Below are positions 43,889-51,618 of a stretch of 64,000 nt of DNA, piece after piece. The position numbers were made by a program, and so were the translations under genes. Within the stretch, counting starts at the first letter, position 1; every line of letters starts with the position of its first letter. The stretch lies in the NCBI RefSeq assembly GCF_040289685.1, contig NZ_PSLQ01000007.1, positions 13,022 through 77,021 of the forward strand, read 5' to 3'. The notes under the pieces are model-generated. The model was not told the origin of the DNA, did not search any database, and saw only the letters and a program-made list of their open reading frames with translations. This stretch comes from Pyrinomonas sp040289685. Its GTDB lineage: Bacteria > Acidobacteriota > Blastocatellia > Pyrinomonadales > Pyrinomonadaceae.

Positions 43889-44145
43889 TCGGAAAGCACA
43901 CAAGAGACTGTGGTTGACGTTTTGGGCACCGCAACATACAGTTCCGCCTGCGTTTTGATTTTTGGAACCGCTGATGTTTACCGAAAAACCGTGGGGCTCG
44001 CGGTTGGCGCGCTCGTTACCACCGTCACTAGCATAGTTTGATCTTCCGTCGAAGCTTAATGCGACTCGGAGCATGAGCCAAGCGCGAGCATGTTACTGAC
44101 GTTGTGCAGGCCGGTCTTTCGTCGAGCTGTGAGGTGGGAACTAGA

Positions 44146-44520
44146 CTAAAGCGGTTGGCGTCCGGCAAAGCCAGCATCCCATTCGTGCCACCACTGTATG
44201 CGATCGCCTTCGCCCATGTGCCAGCAAAGGAGCACTACTCGCCCGTCACGCATATGCGGAAAATCGACCAGCCCGCGATCTAGATCCTTCAATTGTACGC
44301 CGAGCGCACCGAGTTCGGCCATCTTTTCGCTGAGCTGCACAAGCGCCGCGGCATAGGCGGTGCCGCCCTCGACGCCGCCGGTCCAGTTAGCTTTATCAGC
44401 AGCCAAGCGCGCCCGGTCGCGCAGCGTGCGCAAGCGACCGTGCACCTTTTGGAGTTCGACCAGAATGGCGCGCACGGTCGGGAGCAATCGATTGGCCTCT
44501 TCGATAGTGAAGAGCTTCAT
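44146..44520 (-). CDS. DUF2203 family protein
   Basis: 124 residues matching the DUF2203 family: KLFTIEEANRLLPTVRAIL at the start, a helical middle, and the C-terminal LVDFPHMRDGRVVLLCWHMGE with IQWWHEWDAGFAGRQPL. The function is unknown; members are small cytoplasmic proteins. It is 57 bp downstream of the NYN-domain gene on the same strand and may be cotranscribed with it. Confidence 0.82.
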   Translation of the reverse strand: MKLFTIEEANRLLPTVRAILVELQKVHGRLRTLRDRARLAADKANWTGGVEGGTAYAAALVQLSEKMAELGALGVQLKDLDRGLVDFPHMRDGRVVLLCWHMGEGDRIQWWHEWDAGFAGRQPL

Positions 44521-44577
44521 CGCTTTTGGCGCAACTTCGGAGCACGCGCTCTTCGTTGCAAAGCGGGGTTCTCAAAA

Positions 44578-45375
44578 TCAATCATCCGTCACACGGATCA
44601 GATCGCTCACTCCGCTCTGCCCTTCGCCCAGATGGAAAGGATCGTCGTCATCGGAGACGATGATCCTGAAGGATCCGCTTTCCATCTCGTCGTTTGCGGC
44701 AGCGCGTGTTTCATTTCGCGGCCCTTCTGCGGGCGTTTGCGCCGCTGAGTTGGCGCGTTGGTGGTGAACCAGCGACGGATCGTTCGTCTCCGCATGATGG
44801 CGCGGGTGATCATGCGGATAGCGCTCGTAGTAACGCGAGTGATGGTGCGGATCTTTGCGGATGCGGTCGGCGATCTCGCCTAGATCGATGAAGTAGTCGG
44901 CGACATCGATCAGCTTCGGCGCCGTGTTGGAGCGGAAGCCAGCCACTTCCACGCGACATCCCTTGTAAGCGACGGCATTGACCGCGTAGACGAAATCCTC
45001 ATCGCCTGAAACGAGCACCGCCGTGTTGTAGCGACCGGCTAGCGTCAGCATATCGACGGTGATCTCGACATCGAGGTTGGCCTTGCGCGTGCCATCGTAA
45101 AAGGTCTTCAATTCTTTCTGCACGACGCGAAAGCCGTTGCGGCGCATCCAGAGCAGAAAGTTTTGCTGCCGTTCAGCTCCAGCATCCACGCCCGTGTAGA
45201 AGAAAGCGCGCAACAAACGCCCGTCTCCGAGCAGAACGCGAAGCAGTTTGTTGTAATCGATGTCTATGTTGTGAAAGCGGGCCGCGTGGAAAAGGTTATT
45301 GCCATCAATGAAGACTGCCACACGCCCGCGATAACCTAGCTGCCATGAAATGTTGTTAGTTGGATCGTAGTACAT
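44578..45375 (-). CDS. NYN-domain (LabA/DUF88-like) putative ribonuclease
   Basis: 265 residues. The NYN/PIN-like domain covers about 15-165: VAVFIDGNNLFHAA (first Asp), KANLDVEITVDMLTLAG and LVSGDEDFVYAV (further acidic residues), then CRVEVAGFRSNTAPKLIDVAD. The acidic residues that bind metal in PIN-type nucleases are conserved, so RNase activity is plausible. The last 100 residues are low-complexity, rich in His, Asp and Arg, and probably disordered; a His-rich stretch lies at about 180-200. No antitoxin-like gene is adjacent, so it is unlikely to be a toxin-antitoxin toxin. Confidence 0.82.
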   Translation of the reverse strand: MYYDPTNNISWQLGYRGRVAVFIDGNNLFHAARFHNIDIDYNKLLRVLLGDGRLLRAFFYTGVDAGAERQQNFLLWMRRNGFRVVQKELKTFYDGTRKANLDVEITVDMLTLAGRYNTAVLVSGDEDFVYAVNAVAYKGCRVEVAGFRSNTAPKLIDVADYFIDLGEIADRIRKDPHHHSRYYERYPHDHPRHHAETNDPSLVHHQRANSAAQTPAEGPRNETRAAANDEMESGSFRIIVSDDDDPFHLGEGQSGVSDLIRVTDD

Positions 45376-45553
45376 AGGTTTTGATTGAACGCTCCGAAAG
45401 AGAAGAGGCTCACAAACTCCGCATACATAGGATGCCGTCTTGATCTTTCCAGGTCAAGCTTTTAAGAGCTTCGAGGCGGTTTCACCGCGAAAGATCGTCG
45501 ACGCGGCATCGGATGAGCGGGCACCGGTGTTGCGCTGCTCGGCTTGCAGCTCG
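45376..45553. other. Short intergenic region upstream of the NYN gene
   Basis: 178 bp between two leftward genes. It should hold the promoter of the NYN gene; I see no clear pair of promoter hexamers. Confidence 0.3.
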
Positions 45554-46321
45554 TCAACGCTGCGCGGCGAGCGGCTCGCCGGTGCGCGCGTCGATGTACA
45601 CAGGCGCGCCTTGCCCGACGACTTCCCAAGCGAGATGAAGGTTCAACGTGGAGGGCGTTTGGGCGATGGGGAAGATCACCAAACGCCGCACGGCAGTTCC
45701 GCCCGCACGTCGCACCGCCTGTTCAGCGCTGATGGTCGGACGAAGTTCTGCGACGCTGCGCGTCACGCGTCTGGCATCCGGAATGGCCGAGCTGGAGAGG
45801 TTCAACAACTGGCCATCCGGCAGCGTCGTAATCTCCACCGCGCCGTAGCCATTTACGAGCGGATAGACGAAAGCGCTCTGCTGATAACGCAGGACGCGAC
45901 TGCCTTGCGGACCATCTTCTACCGCGACGAGCGAAAGCGCGGTTGGCTCTGTGCCGAGAAGCGTCCCGTATGCGGCGATGAAACGGCGCGCCGCTTCGCG
46001 CAGTTCGTCTTCGCTCATCATCTGCTGTAGGCCGAGGCGCGGCAGGCGCAAACGGGTCGGCAGCGCAGGCAACGCGCGAATCGTCGCCATCACCGGGTCT
46101 AGTTCGGGATTCGGAGCGCGCTCGATCCCTTGATTGCGCACAAGCTGTGTCCACGCGGCCAACGCTTGCTCGCGACGCGAAGCGTCGAAAGTCAGGTTCG
46201 GCGGATAGGGAGAAGATTTTGCGCGCGGTTGCCCCGTCTCGGGTCGCGGCGCAAACAGCCCACAGGCTGCGCCGAGCGCAGCCAAAAACGCCAGCAACGA
46301 GATCTTTCGACCGGCTCTCAT
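45554..46321 (-). CDS. Secreted FTP/PepSY-domain protein without a peptidase domain
   Basis: 255 residues starting at ATG 46321, which gives a signal peptide (ISLLAFLAALGAACG; the cysteine could be a non-canonical lipoprotein site). The body resembles the propeptide of thermolysin/fungalysin peptidases (FTP, about 95-175) followed by a PepSY-like segment (LAWEVVGQGAPVYIDARTGEPL) at the C-terminus. In M4 and M36 peptidases these domains inhibit and fold the enzyme; here the frame ends right after them, so it may act as a free inhibitor or binding protein. The frame is open upstream to 46531, but that part overlaps the promoter region. Confidence 0.65.
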   Translation of the reverse strand: MRAGRKISLLAFLAALGAACGLFAPRPETGQPRAKSSPYPPNLTFDASRREQALAAWTQLVRNQGIERAPNPELDPVMATIRALPALPTRLRLPRLGLQQMMSEDELREAARRFIAAYGTLLGTEPTALSLVAVEDGPQGSRVLRYQQSAFVYPLVNGYGAVEITTLPDGQLLNLSSSAIPDARRVTRSVAELRPTISAEQAVRRAGGTAVRRLVIFPIAQTPSTLNLHLAWEVVGQGAPVYIDARTGEPLAAQR

Positions 46322-46384
46322 CTGGTCCGGCGCTGAAAGGGCAATGCGCGCTCTCCTTTGGTCGAAGGCTACTGCTGCGCGCGG

Positions 46385-46438
46385 ATTATAGCGCACCGTC
46401 CGTTGACGATTGCAAAGCTGCGTGATGGGCGCGATAAT
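46385..46438. promoter_or_regulatory. Divergent promoters sharing a palindromic -35
   Basis: Rightward: -35 TTGCAA (46410-46415), 17-bp spacer, -10 GATAAT (46433-46438), predicted start near 46445, four bases before ATG 46449. Leftward: -10 TATAAT on the - strand (46390-46385), with the same self-complementary TTGCAA as -35 at a spacer of 19 bp. Confidence 0.5.
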
Positions 46439-46448
46439 CTTCGGTGCG

Positions 46449-47444
46449 ATGAGTCCTCGTCCACCAAGCGACGGGTGCACGAAGTGGACGCAAGCCGAGT
46501 TGGTCCAGTGCGAAAGCTGCGGGCGGCGCAACGCTCCGACGCGGACGCGCTGTCTTTACTGCGGCGCAGCTCTTCCAGCCAAAGACGTTGTCTTGACCGG
46601 CGGGCGCATCGTAGCTCGATCTCTAGAAGAATGGGAACGTGGATTCAACGTTTGCGCGCTGCCAAACAGACCGCCTAGCGCTGCTCAACTGCCGCGATTG
46701 GCCGAGTGGTTGGATGTCGAAACGGATCTGTTGCGCGATGCGTTGGCGATGCAGTGCGCCTTGCCTTTGGCGCGCGTTGCCACGGAAGAGCAAGCCCGAT
46801 CCGTGCAAACGATGATGCGGGAAGCCAACCTTACGACCTCGATCATCGCCGATGAGGAATTGAACGGCGATGCGCCGTTGCGCCTTCGCCGGTTGGCTTT
46901 TCTCGATGAGCGACTGGCGGCGTGGACCGTGCTCGACGAACGCATCACCGCGAATTGGGAGGAACTGCGGCTCATCGTGCGCGGACGCATTCGCACGCAC
47001 CGACTAGAGGTCGAAGAGCGTGGTGGGCGAGGCGCGGAGACGCGCGAAATCATCGAGGCGCGCGATTTCACCTCGGATTATCTGGTGATCGATCTGTTCG
47101 GGTTTGGGCCGCGACCGTGGCGCGTCGTCGCGCATGGGTTCGACTTCAGTTGTCTCGGCGAAAGAAGAAGTCTGTTGGCCGAAGAGAACTCGAACGCACT
47201 GATTGAAGAGATCGCGCGACGAGCGAACCGCGCCGTATGCGATGACCTTTACGAGAAGGCGCGTCGGTGGCTCGATATCGTGTGGCCGCCCGCGGCGCGC
47301 ACGGAGTCGGCTGGCGTACGGCGCGCTGGTCTGGGTCGCATACACACGGCGATGACTACTTTGGTGAGCAACGAGCGTCAATTCGCGCGCTATGGCAGTT
47401 TGCAACTGAAAGCGCTCAACCTAGTAATGGGCGGTGTGGCGTGA
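46449..47444 (+). CDS. Zinc-ribbon protein of unknown function
   Basis: 331 residues. An N-terminal zinc ribbon (CESCGRRNAPTRTRCLYCG, about residues 20-38) is followed by a soluble domain that I do not recognise. Repeated segments such as RLAEWLDVETDLLRDAL and YLVIDLFGFGPRPWRVVAHGF give no clear fold. No signal or membrane segment. The promoter just upstream leaves almost no leader. The stop overlaps the GTG start of the rRNA methyltransferase gene (GTGA), so the two are translationally coupled; a role in RNA or ribosome metabolism is possible but only suggested by context. Confidence 0.7.
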   Translation: MSPRPPSDGCTKWTQAELVQCESCGRRNAPTRTRCLYCGAALPAKDVVLTGGRIVARSLEEWERGFNVCALPNRPPSAAQLPRLAEWLDVETDLLRDALAMQCALPLARVATEEQARSVQTMMREANLTTSIIADEELNGDAPLRLRRLAFLDERLAAWTVLDERITANWEELRLIVRGRIRTHRLEVEERGGRGAETREIIEARDFTSDYLVIDLFGFGPRPWRVVAHGFDFSCLGERRSLLAEENSNALIEEIARRANRAVCDDLYEKARRWLDIVWPPAARTESAGVRRAGLGRIHTAMTTLVSNERQFARYGSLQLKALNLVMGGVA

Positions 47445-48217
47445 AGATCGAAGATAGAGCGAGCGCGATCATCTACGGTGTGGGGCCCGTTCTCGAAGCC
47501 TTGCGTGCGGGAACAAGGTCGGTCGAGAAGATTCTGGTCGCCGCAAGCGCGCACCATGCGCGGTTGAACGCGCTTCGTGAGATGGCGCGCGTTTGCGGCG
47601 TTCCCGTGCTGCGCGTGCCGCGAGTGGAATTGGAGCGGCTCGCAGCGCACGCCAATCACCAAGGCGTAGTCGCTTTCGTCGCTGCCGCGCGCTACGCCGA
47701 GGCGACGGAGTTGCTTGATCGTTTAGCAAAACAGATCGGCACTGCTGATCCGCCGCTCGCGCTCGTCCTCGACCGAATCGAGGACCCGCGCAATTTGGGA
47801 GCGATCGTGCGCACGGCTGAGTGCGTTGGCGCGCACGCCGTCTTCATCCCGACGCGACACGCTGCCGGGTTGACCGACGCCGCCGCTAAAACAGCCGCGG
47901 GTGCGCTCGAATACGTGCCGGTGGCGCGTGTGGCGAACATTGCGCAGCTTGCCGAAGAGTTCAAACAACGCCACATCTGGACCGTGGGAACCGCTCAGGA
48001 TGGCGAGCTCGTTTATACCGACTGGGACTGGACGCAACCGTGCGCCCTCTTTCTTGGCAGCGAGGGCGAAGGTTTACGGCGACTCGTCCGCGAACGGTGC
48101 GATGTGGTGGTACGCATCCCGCTCCGCGGGCGTACGGAATCCTTGAACGTTTCGGTGGCGGCGGGCGCAATTCTTTTCGAAGCATTGCGCCAGAGAGCGG
48201 TTGCAGGTCTTGCCTGA
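47441..48217 (+). CDS. rlmB: TrmH/SpoU-family rRNA 2'-O-methyltransferase (RlmB-like)
   Basis: 258 residues. An N-terminal substrate-binding domain (about 1-80; IIYGVGPVLEALRAG, ANHQGVVAF) precedes the SPOUT methyltransferase domain with its three motifs: LDRIEDPRNLGAIVRTAE, LFLGSEGEGL and IPLRGRTESLNVSVAAGA. Such enzymes methylate the 2'-OH of a guanosine in 23S rRNA (G2251 in E. coli for RlmB); the exact target here is inferred. The start GTG 47441 overlaps the previous stop; the open frame upstream of it is only read-through inside the zinc-ribbon gene. Confidence 0.88.
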   Translation: MKIEDRASAIIYGVGPVLEALRAGTRSVEKILVAASAHHARLNALREMARVCGVPVLRVPRVELERLAAHANHQGVVAFVAAARYAEATELLDRLAKQIGTADPPLALVLDRIEDPRNLGAIVRTAECVGAHAVFIPTRHAAGLTDAAAKTAAGALEYVPVARVANIAQLAEEFKQRHIWTVGTAQDGELVYTDWDWTQPCALFLGSEGEGLRRLVRERCDVVVRIPLRGRTESLNVSVAAGAILFEALRQRAVAGLA

Positions 48218-48301
48218 TGCGGCCAATGCAGACGTAGTTTGGGCATCGGCGTGCGGGCATTGCTTGATCCATGCGACCAAACGCACATGTGGGAGGTCGA
48301 A

Positions 48302-48796
48302 ATGTTTTGTCCAAAATGCGGCGTGAAGAACATGGATGACGCGAAGTTCTGTCGTGCTTGCGGGGCGAACATCAGCCTCGTTTCGCAAGCGCTCGAAGGA
48401 CGGCTCGCCGATGCCAAAGCTCCGGACTGGTATCGGCTGGGTGTAGGCAGTCCGCCGAGCATCGAAAAGGGCGTGCGCGAGATATTCATGGGGATCGGCT
48501 TTCTGTTGATCGCTTTGGCCATTTTGATCTTCGCGCCAGGCGGCTCGATGTGGTGGTTCTGGATGCTAATTCCGACTTTCGCGCTGGTCGGCGGTGGCGT
48601 CGGCCAAATCGTCCGCCTGCGGCGCGACCAAGCGCTACGCCCGCGTTCGGATGCAGGTGCGTCGGCGCGTCCGACGATCGACGAGCAATGTTCATCGCCC
48701 TCGAGCGTGACTGAAAGGACGACGAAACTTTTGGAGAAACAAGCGGACACGTTGACCGCTCGACTTGTCGAAGAAGGGGCTGAGCGGAAAAAGTAG
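48302..48796 (+). CDS. Small zinc-ribbon membrane protein
   Basis: 164 residues: a zinc ribbon at residues 3-21 (CPKCGVKNMDDAKFCRACG), two adjacent transmembrane helices (about 62-80 and 85-103; IFMGIGFLLIALAILIF, FWMLIPTFALVGGG), then a soluble tail of about 60 residues ending in Glu/Lys. ATG 48302 has gggagg seven bases upstream. Similar proteins occur widely in Acidobacteriota, without known function. Confidence 0.75.
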   Translation: MFCPKCGVKNMDDAKFCRACGANISLVSQALEGRLADAKAPDWYRLGVGSPPSIEKGVREIFMGIGFLLIALAILIFAPGGSMWWFWMLIPTFALVGGGVGQIVRLRRDQALRPRSDAGASARPTIDEQCSSPSSVTERTTKLLEKQADTLTARLVEEGAERKK

Positions 48797-48829
48797 GCTA
48801 AAGAGCAAGGAGCGTCGTTCGATCAAGAA

Positions 48830-50419
48830 GTGCCGGGAACCTCTCACGAAGATCGCATAGGTGTTGAAACTGCTGCGCCGAAGATCTGTGTGGCGCTGAG
48901 TGCGCCAACCATCGACGCCGCACGGCGAATGCTTGAACGGGCGCGGTGCGCGACGGCGGATCTGGCTGAATTGCGGCTCGATCATTTGACGGAAGCGTCC
49001 GCTTTGCTCGACGCAAATTCCGCCGTTTTCGCCGCGCTCTGTCGGTTGGTGCGCGAGCGACCGCTGCCGCTGATTCTGACGTTGCGGCCTGAAGAAGAAG
49101 GGGGACGTTGCTCCTTTGCGTTGGCTGACAGGGCGCGTTTCTGGGGGCAATTGCGCGCGCACGGCGCAATGCCGGAATTCATCGATCTGGAACTCGAATT
49201 GGTGGAAGCCTTGCGTGCAGACGATCTCGGTTGGTCCAGCGTCATCTGTTCCCATCACGATCTATTGGGTGCGATGGAGGATCTCGATGCGCTTTACGAA
49301 AGAATGGCGCGTACGCCAGCGCGCATCATCAAGATCGCCGTCACGGCGCACGACGCCCTCGATTGTCTGCCGCTCTTTCGCTTGCTCGAAAGGGCGCAAC
49401 GAGAACGGCGCGAACTGATCGCCATTGCGATGGGCACGGGCGGCATTGCCACGCGCCTCCTCGCGCACGGAGCTTTTTTGACCTACGCTTCGCTGGAGCG
49501 CGGAGGCGGCACGGCTCCGGGTCAGGTCTGGATCGAAGACCTGATCGAATCTTATCGCCTTCGCTCCATCGAGCGACGGACGCCGCTTTACGGCGTCATC
49601 GGTGCGCCCATAGGTCACTCGCTCTCGCCCGCAATGCACAATCGCGCCCTGATCGAAGCCGGTTTGAGAGGCGTTTACGTTCCGTTTGAAACAGGTGATG
49701 GACGCGCTTTTATCCGTCGCCTGCTCCATCCGCAAACGCGCGAAGTCGATTGGCATTGGCGCGGATTGAGCGTGACGGCGCCGCACAAAGAGAGCGTCAT
49801 CGAATGCATGGATGAGCTGGACGAGGTGGCGCAACGGACGGGCGCGGTCAACACCGTGGTGGTACGAGGTAGAGAATTACACGGTTACAACACGGACGTT
49901 GAAGGCTTTCTCGCGCCTTTGCGTGGCCTGCTCGATCTCGCTGGTGCACGCGCAGCGGTCATCGGTGCTGGAGGCGCGGCGCGCGCTGCCGCATGGGCCT
50001 TGCGTCGCGCGGGGGCTGAAGTCGTGCTGTTTGCGCGTTCGCCGGAGCGGGCGCGTCTGCTCGCGCGCGCCTTCGAGCTGGATGTCGCTCGGCTTGCCGG
50101 GGCTCGTTTCTCTTCTTTCGATCTGGTGGTCAACACGACGCCGCTTGGAACGCGCGGCGCCCATGAAGATGGATCGCCCGTTGACGCTGAACAATTGCGC
50201 GGCGCGCGTATCGCCTACGACATGGTTTATAATCCGCCTGAGACGCGCTTCATTCGTCAAGCTCGGCAAGTCGGGTGTCGAACGGTGGGCGGTCTGCACA
50301 TGCTGGTCGAACAGGCCGCGTGGCAGTTCGAATTGTGGACTGGCAGAAGCGCTCCGCGCCAAGCGATGCTGGAAGCCGCGCGGCAAGCGTTGAGCGAACG
50401 TTCTGCTCGAGACGAGTGA
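48830..50419 (+). CDS. aroDE: Fused 3-dehydroquinate dehydratase / shikimate dehydrogenase
   Basis: 529 residues. Residues about 18-240 form a type I dehydroquinase (AroD): ELRLDHL, SVICSHHDLLG with the catalytic His region, and IIKIAVTAH with the Schiff-base Lys. Residues about 250-520 form shikimate dehydrogenase (AroE): GAPIGHSLSPAMHN, SVTAPHKESV with the catalytic Lys, GYNTDVEGF, the NADP loop GAGGAARAA and VNTTPLGT. The protein catalyses two successive steps of the shikimate pathway. Fusions of this kind are known in plants and some bacteria. The start is GTG 48830; aaggag lies about 17 bases upstream. Confidence 0.92.
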   Translation: MPGTSHEDRIGVETAAPKICVALSAPTIDAARRMLERARCATADLAELRLDHLTEASALLDANSAVFAALCRLVRERPLPLILTLRPEEEGGRCSFALADRARFWGQLRAHGAMPEFIDLELELVEALRADDLGWSSVICSHHDLLGAMEDLDALYERMARTPARIIKIAVTAHDALDCLPLFRLLERAQRERRELIAIAMGTGGIATRLLAHGAFLTYASLERGGGTAPGQVWIEDLIESYRLRSIERRTPLYGVIGAPIGHSLSPAMHNRALIEAGLRGVYVPFETGDGRAFIRRLLHPQTREVDWHWRGLSVTAPHKESVIECMDELDEVAQRTGAVNTVVVRGRELHGYNTDVEGFLAPLRGLLDLAGARAAVIGAGGAARAAAWALRRAGAEVVLFARSPERARLLARAFELDVARLAGARFSSFDLVVNTTPLGTRGAHEDGSPVDAEQLRGARIAYDMVYNPPETRFIRQARQVGCRTVGGLHMLVEQAAWQFELWTGRSAPRQAMLEAARQALSERSARDE

Positions 50420-50558
50420 CGTAAGAAGTGTCGCGGCGCTCAGGCACGAATCGTCCTTCGGATCGACCTTGCGATTAGCGCGAGTCGGGCCGATCGTCAA
50501 ACAGAAGGGATTCGTCGCTTGGGGCGCAAAGGTCTTTCTCCAAAAAGCCTGTTTCCGC

Positions 50559-51578
50559 ATGGAAGATCGGTACAGTCGGCAGATCCTATTCGCCGAAATC
50601 GGCGAGCGCGGGCAACAGCGCCTGCGGCAGTCACGCGCGCTCATCGTCGGTTGCGGCGCGCTCGGTTCGTTGCAAGCTGAGATGCTCGCGCGCGCTGGCA
50701 TCGGCGGCTTGCTGATCGCCGATCGCGATTTCGTCGAGTTCTCCAACCTCCATCGGCAGATGCTCTTCACCGAACAAGATGCGCGCGAACGGACGCCGAA
50801 GGCGGTCGCTTGTGCGGCGCATCTCGGCGCGATCAACTCCGAAGTCGAAGTGCAGAGTCGTATTGTCGACGTCAATGCGAGCAACATCGAAGAACTGCTC
50901 TTTGATTGCGACTTGGTGCTTGACGGTACGGACAACTTCTCGACTCGCTACGTCATCAACGACGCATGCGTCAAACGCGGCGTGCCGTGGATCTATGGCG
51001 CAGCGGTCGGCGCTTACGGTCTGACGATGACGGTGCTTCCGCGCGAAACGCCATGCTTGCGTTGTCTCTTTCCGGACGTGCCGCAAGCAGGAAGCGGAGC
51101 GACGTGTGACACGGCGGGCGTCATCATGCCGATCATCGCGACGGTGGTTGCCGTGCAGGTAGCCGAAGCGCTGAAGATTCTAACGGGGCGTCACCAAGCG
51201 CTGCACCGTTCGCTGATGCAGTTCGACCTATGGCGTAATGAATGGCGTCGCGTTCCGCTCGGAACGCCGGACGAAGGGTGTCCGGTGTGTCGAGGGACGA
51301 GCTATCCTGCATTGGAAGCCGAGGCCGTAGATCAGATCGTCGTGCTTTGCGGGCGCGACGCCGTGCAGATCACGCCGCTCAATCGCGGACGGCTCAATCT
51401 CGCTGAGATCTTCGAGCGGTTCCGCGCCGTCGGCGAAGCGCAAGCCAATCCTTATCTTGTACGCGTGCGTCTCGGCGATTACGAACTGACCGTCTTCGAG
51501 GATGGTCGCGCCATTGTCCGAGGCACAGAGGACGCGGCGCGGGCGCGCGCCTTGTATGCTCGCTACGTCGGTGCCTGA
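50559..51578 (+). CDS. ThiF/MoeB/HesA-family E1-like adenylyltransferase
   Basis: 339 residues. The adenylating domain shows YSRQILFAEIGERGQ, the nucleotide loop GCGALGS, SNLHRQMLF and LVLDGTDNFSTRYVIND, and two CxxC pairs for zinc (CLRCLF and CPVCRG). It activates the C-terminal glycine of a small ubiquitin-like carrier (ThiS or MoaD) for sulfur transfer. The C-terminal 80 residues replace the rhodanese domain seen in some relatives. No ThiS/MoaD-like gene is near, so ThiF and MoeB cannot be told apart. ATG 50559 starts exactly at the family N-terminus (MEDRYSRQ); the frame is open 30 codons upstream. Confidence 0.85.
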   Translation: MEDRYSRQILFAEIGERGQQRLRQSRALIVGCGALGSLQAEMLARAGIGGLLIADRDFVEFSNLHRQMLFTEQDARERTPKAVACAAHLGAINSEVEVQSRIVDVNASNIEELLFDCDLVLDGTDNFSTRYVINDACVKRGVPWIYGAAVGAYGLTMTVLPRETPCLRCLFPDVPQAGSGATCDTAGVIMPIIATVVAVQVAEALKILTGRHQALHRSLMQFDLWRNEWRRVPLGTPDEGCPVCRGTSYPALEAEAVDQIVVLCGRDAVQITPLNRGRLNLAEIFERFRAVGEAQANPYLVRVRLGDYELTVFEDGRAIVRGTEDAARARALYARYVGA

Positions 51579-51618
51579 CGCAAGCTTCTATCTCTTCATT
51601 ACGGACAAAACAGAAGGA

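Noticed and set aside
44578..45375. NYN protein as a toxin of a toxin-antitoxin pair
   Set aside because: Its neighbour is a DUF2203 protein, not an antitoxin-like DNA-binding protein, and the size and tail do not fit.
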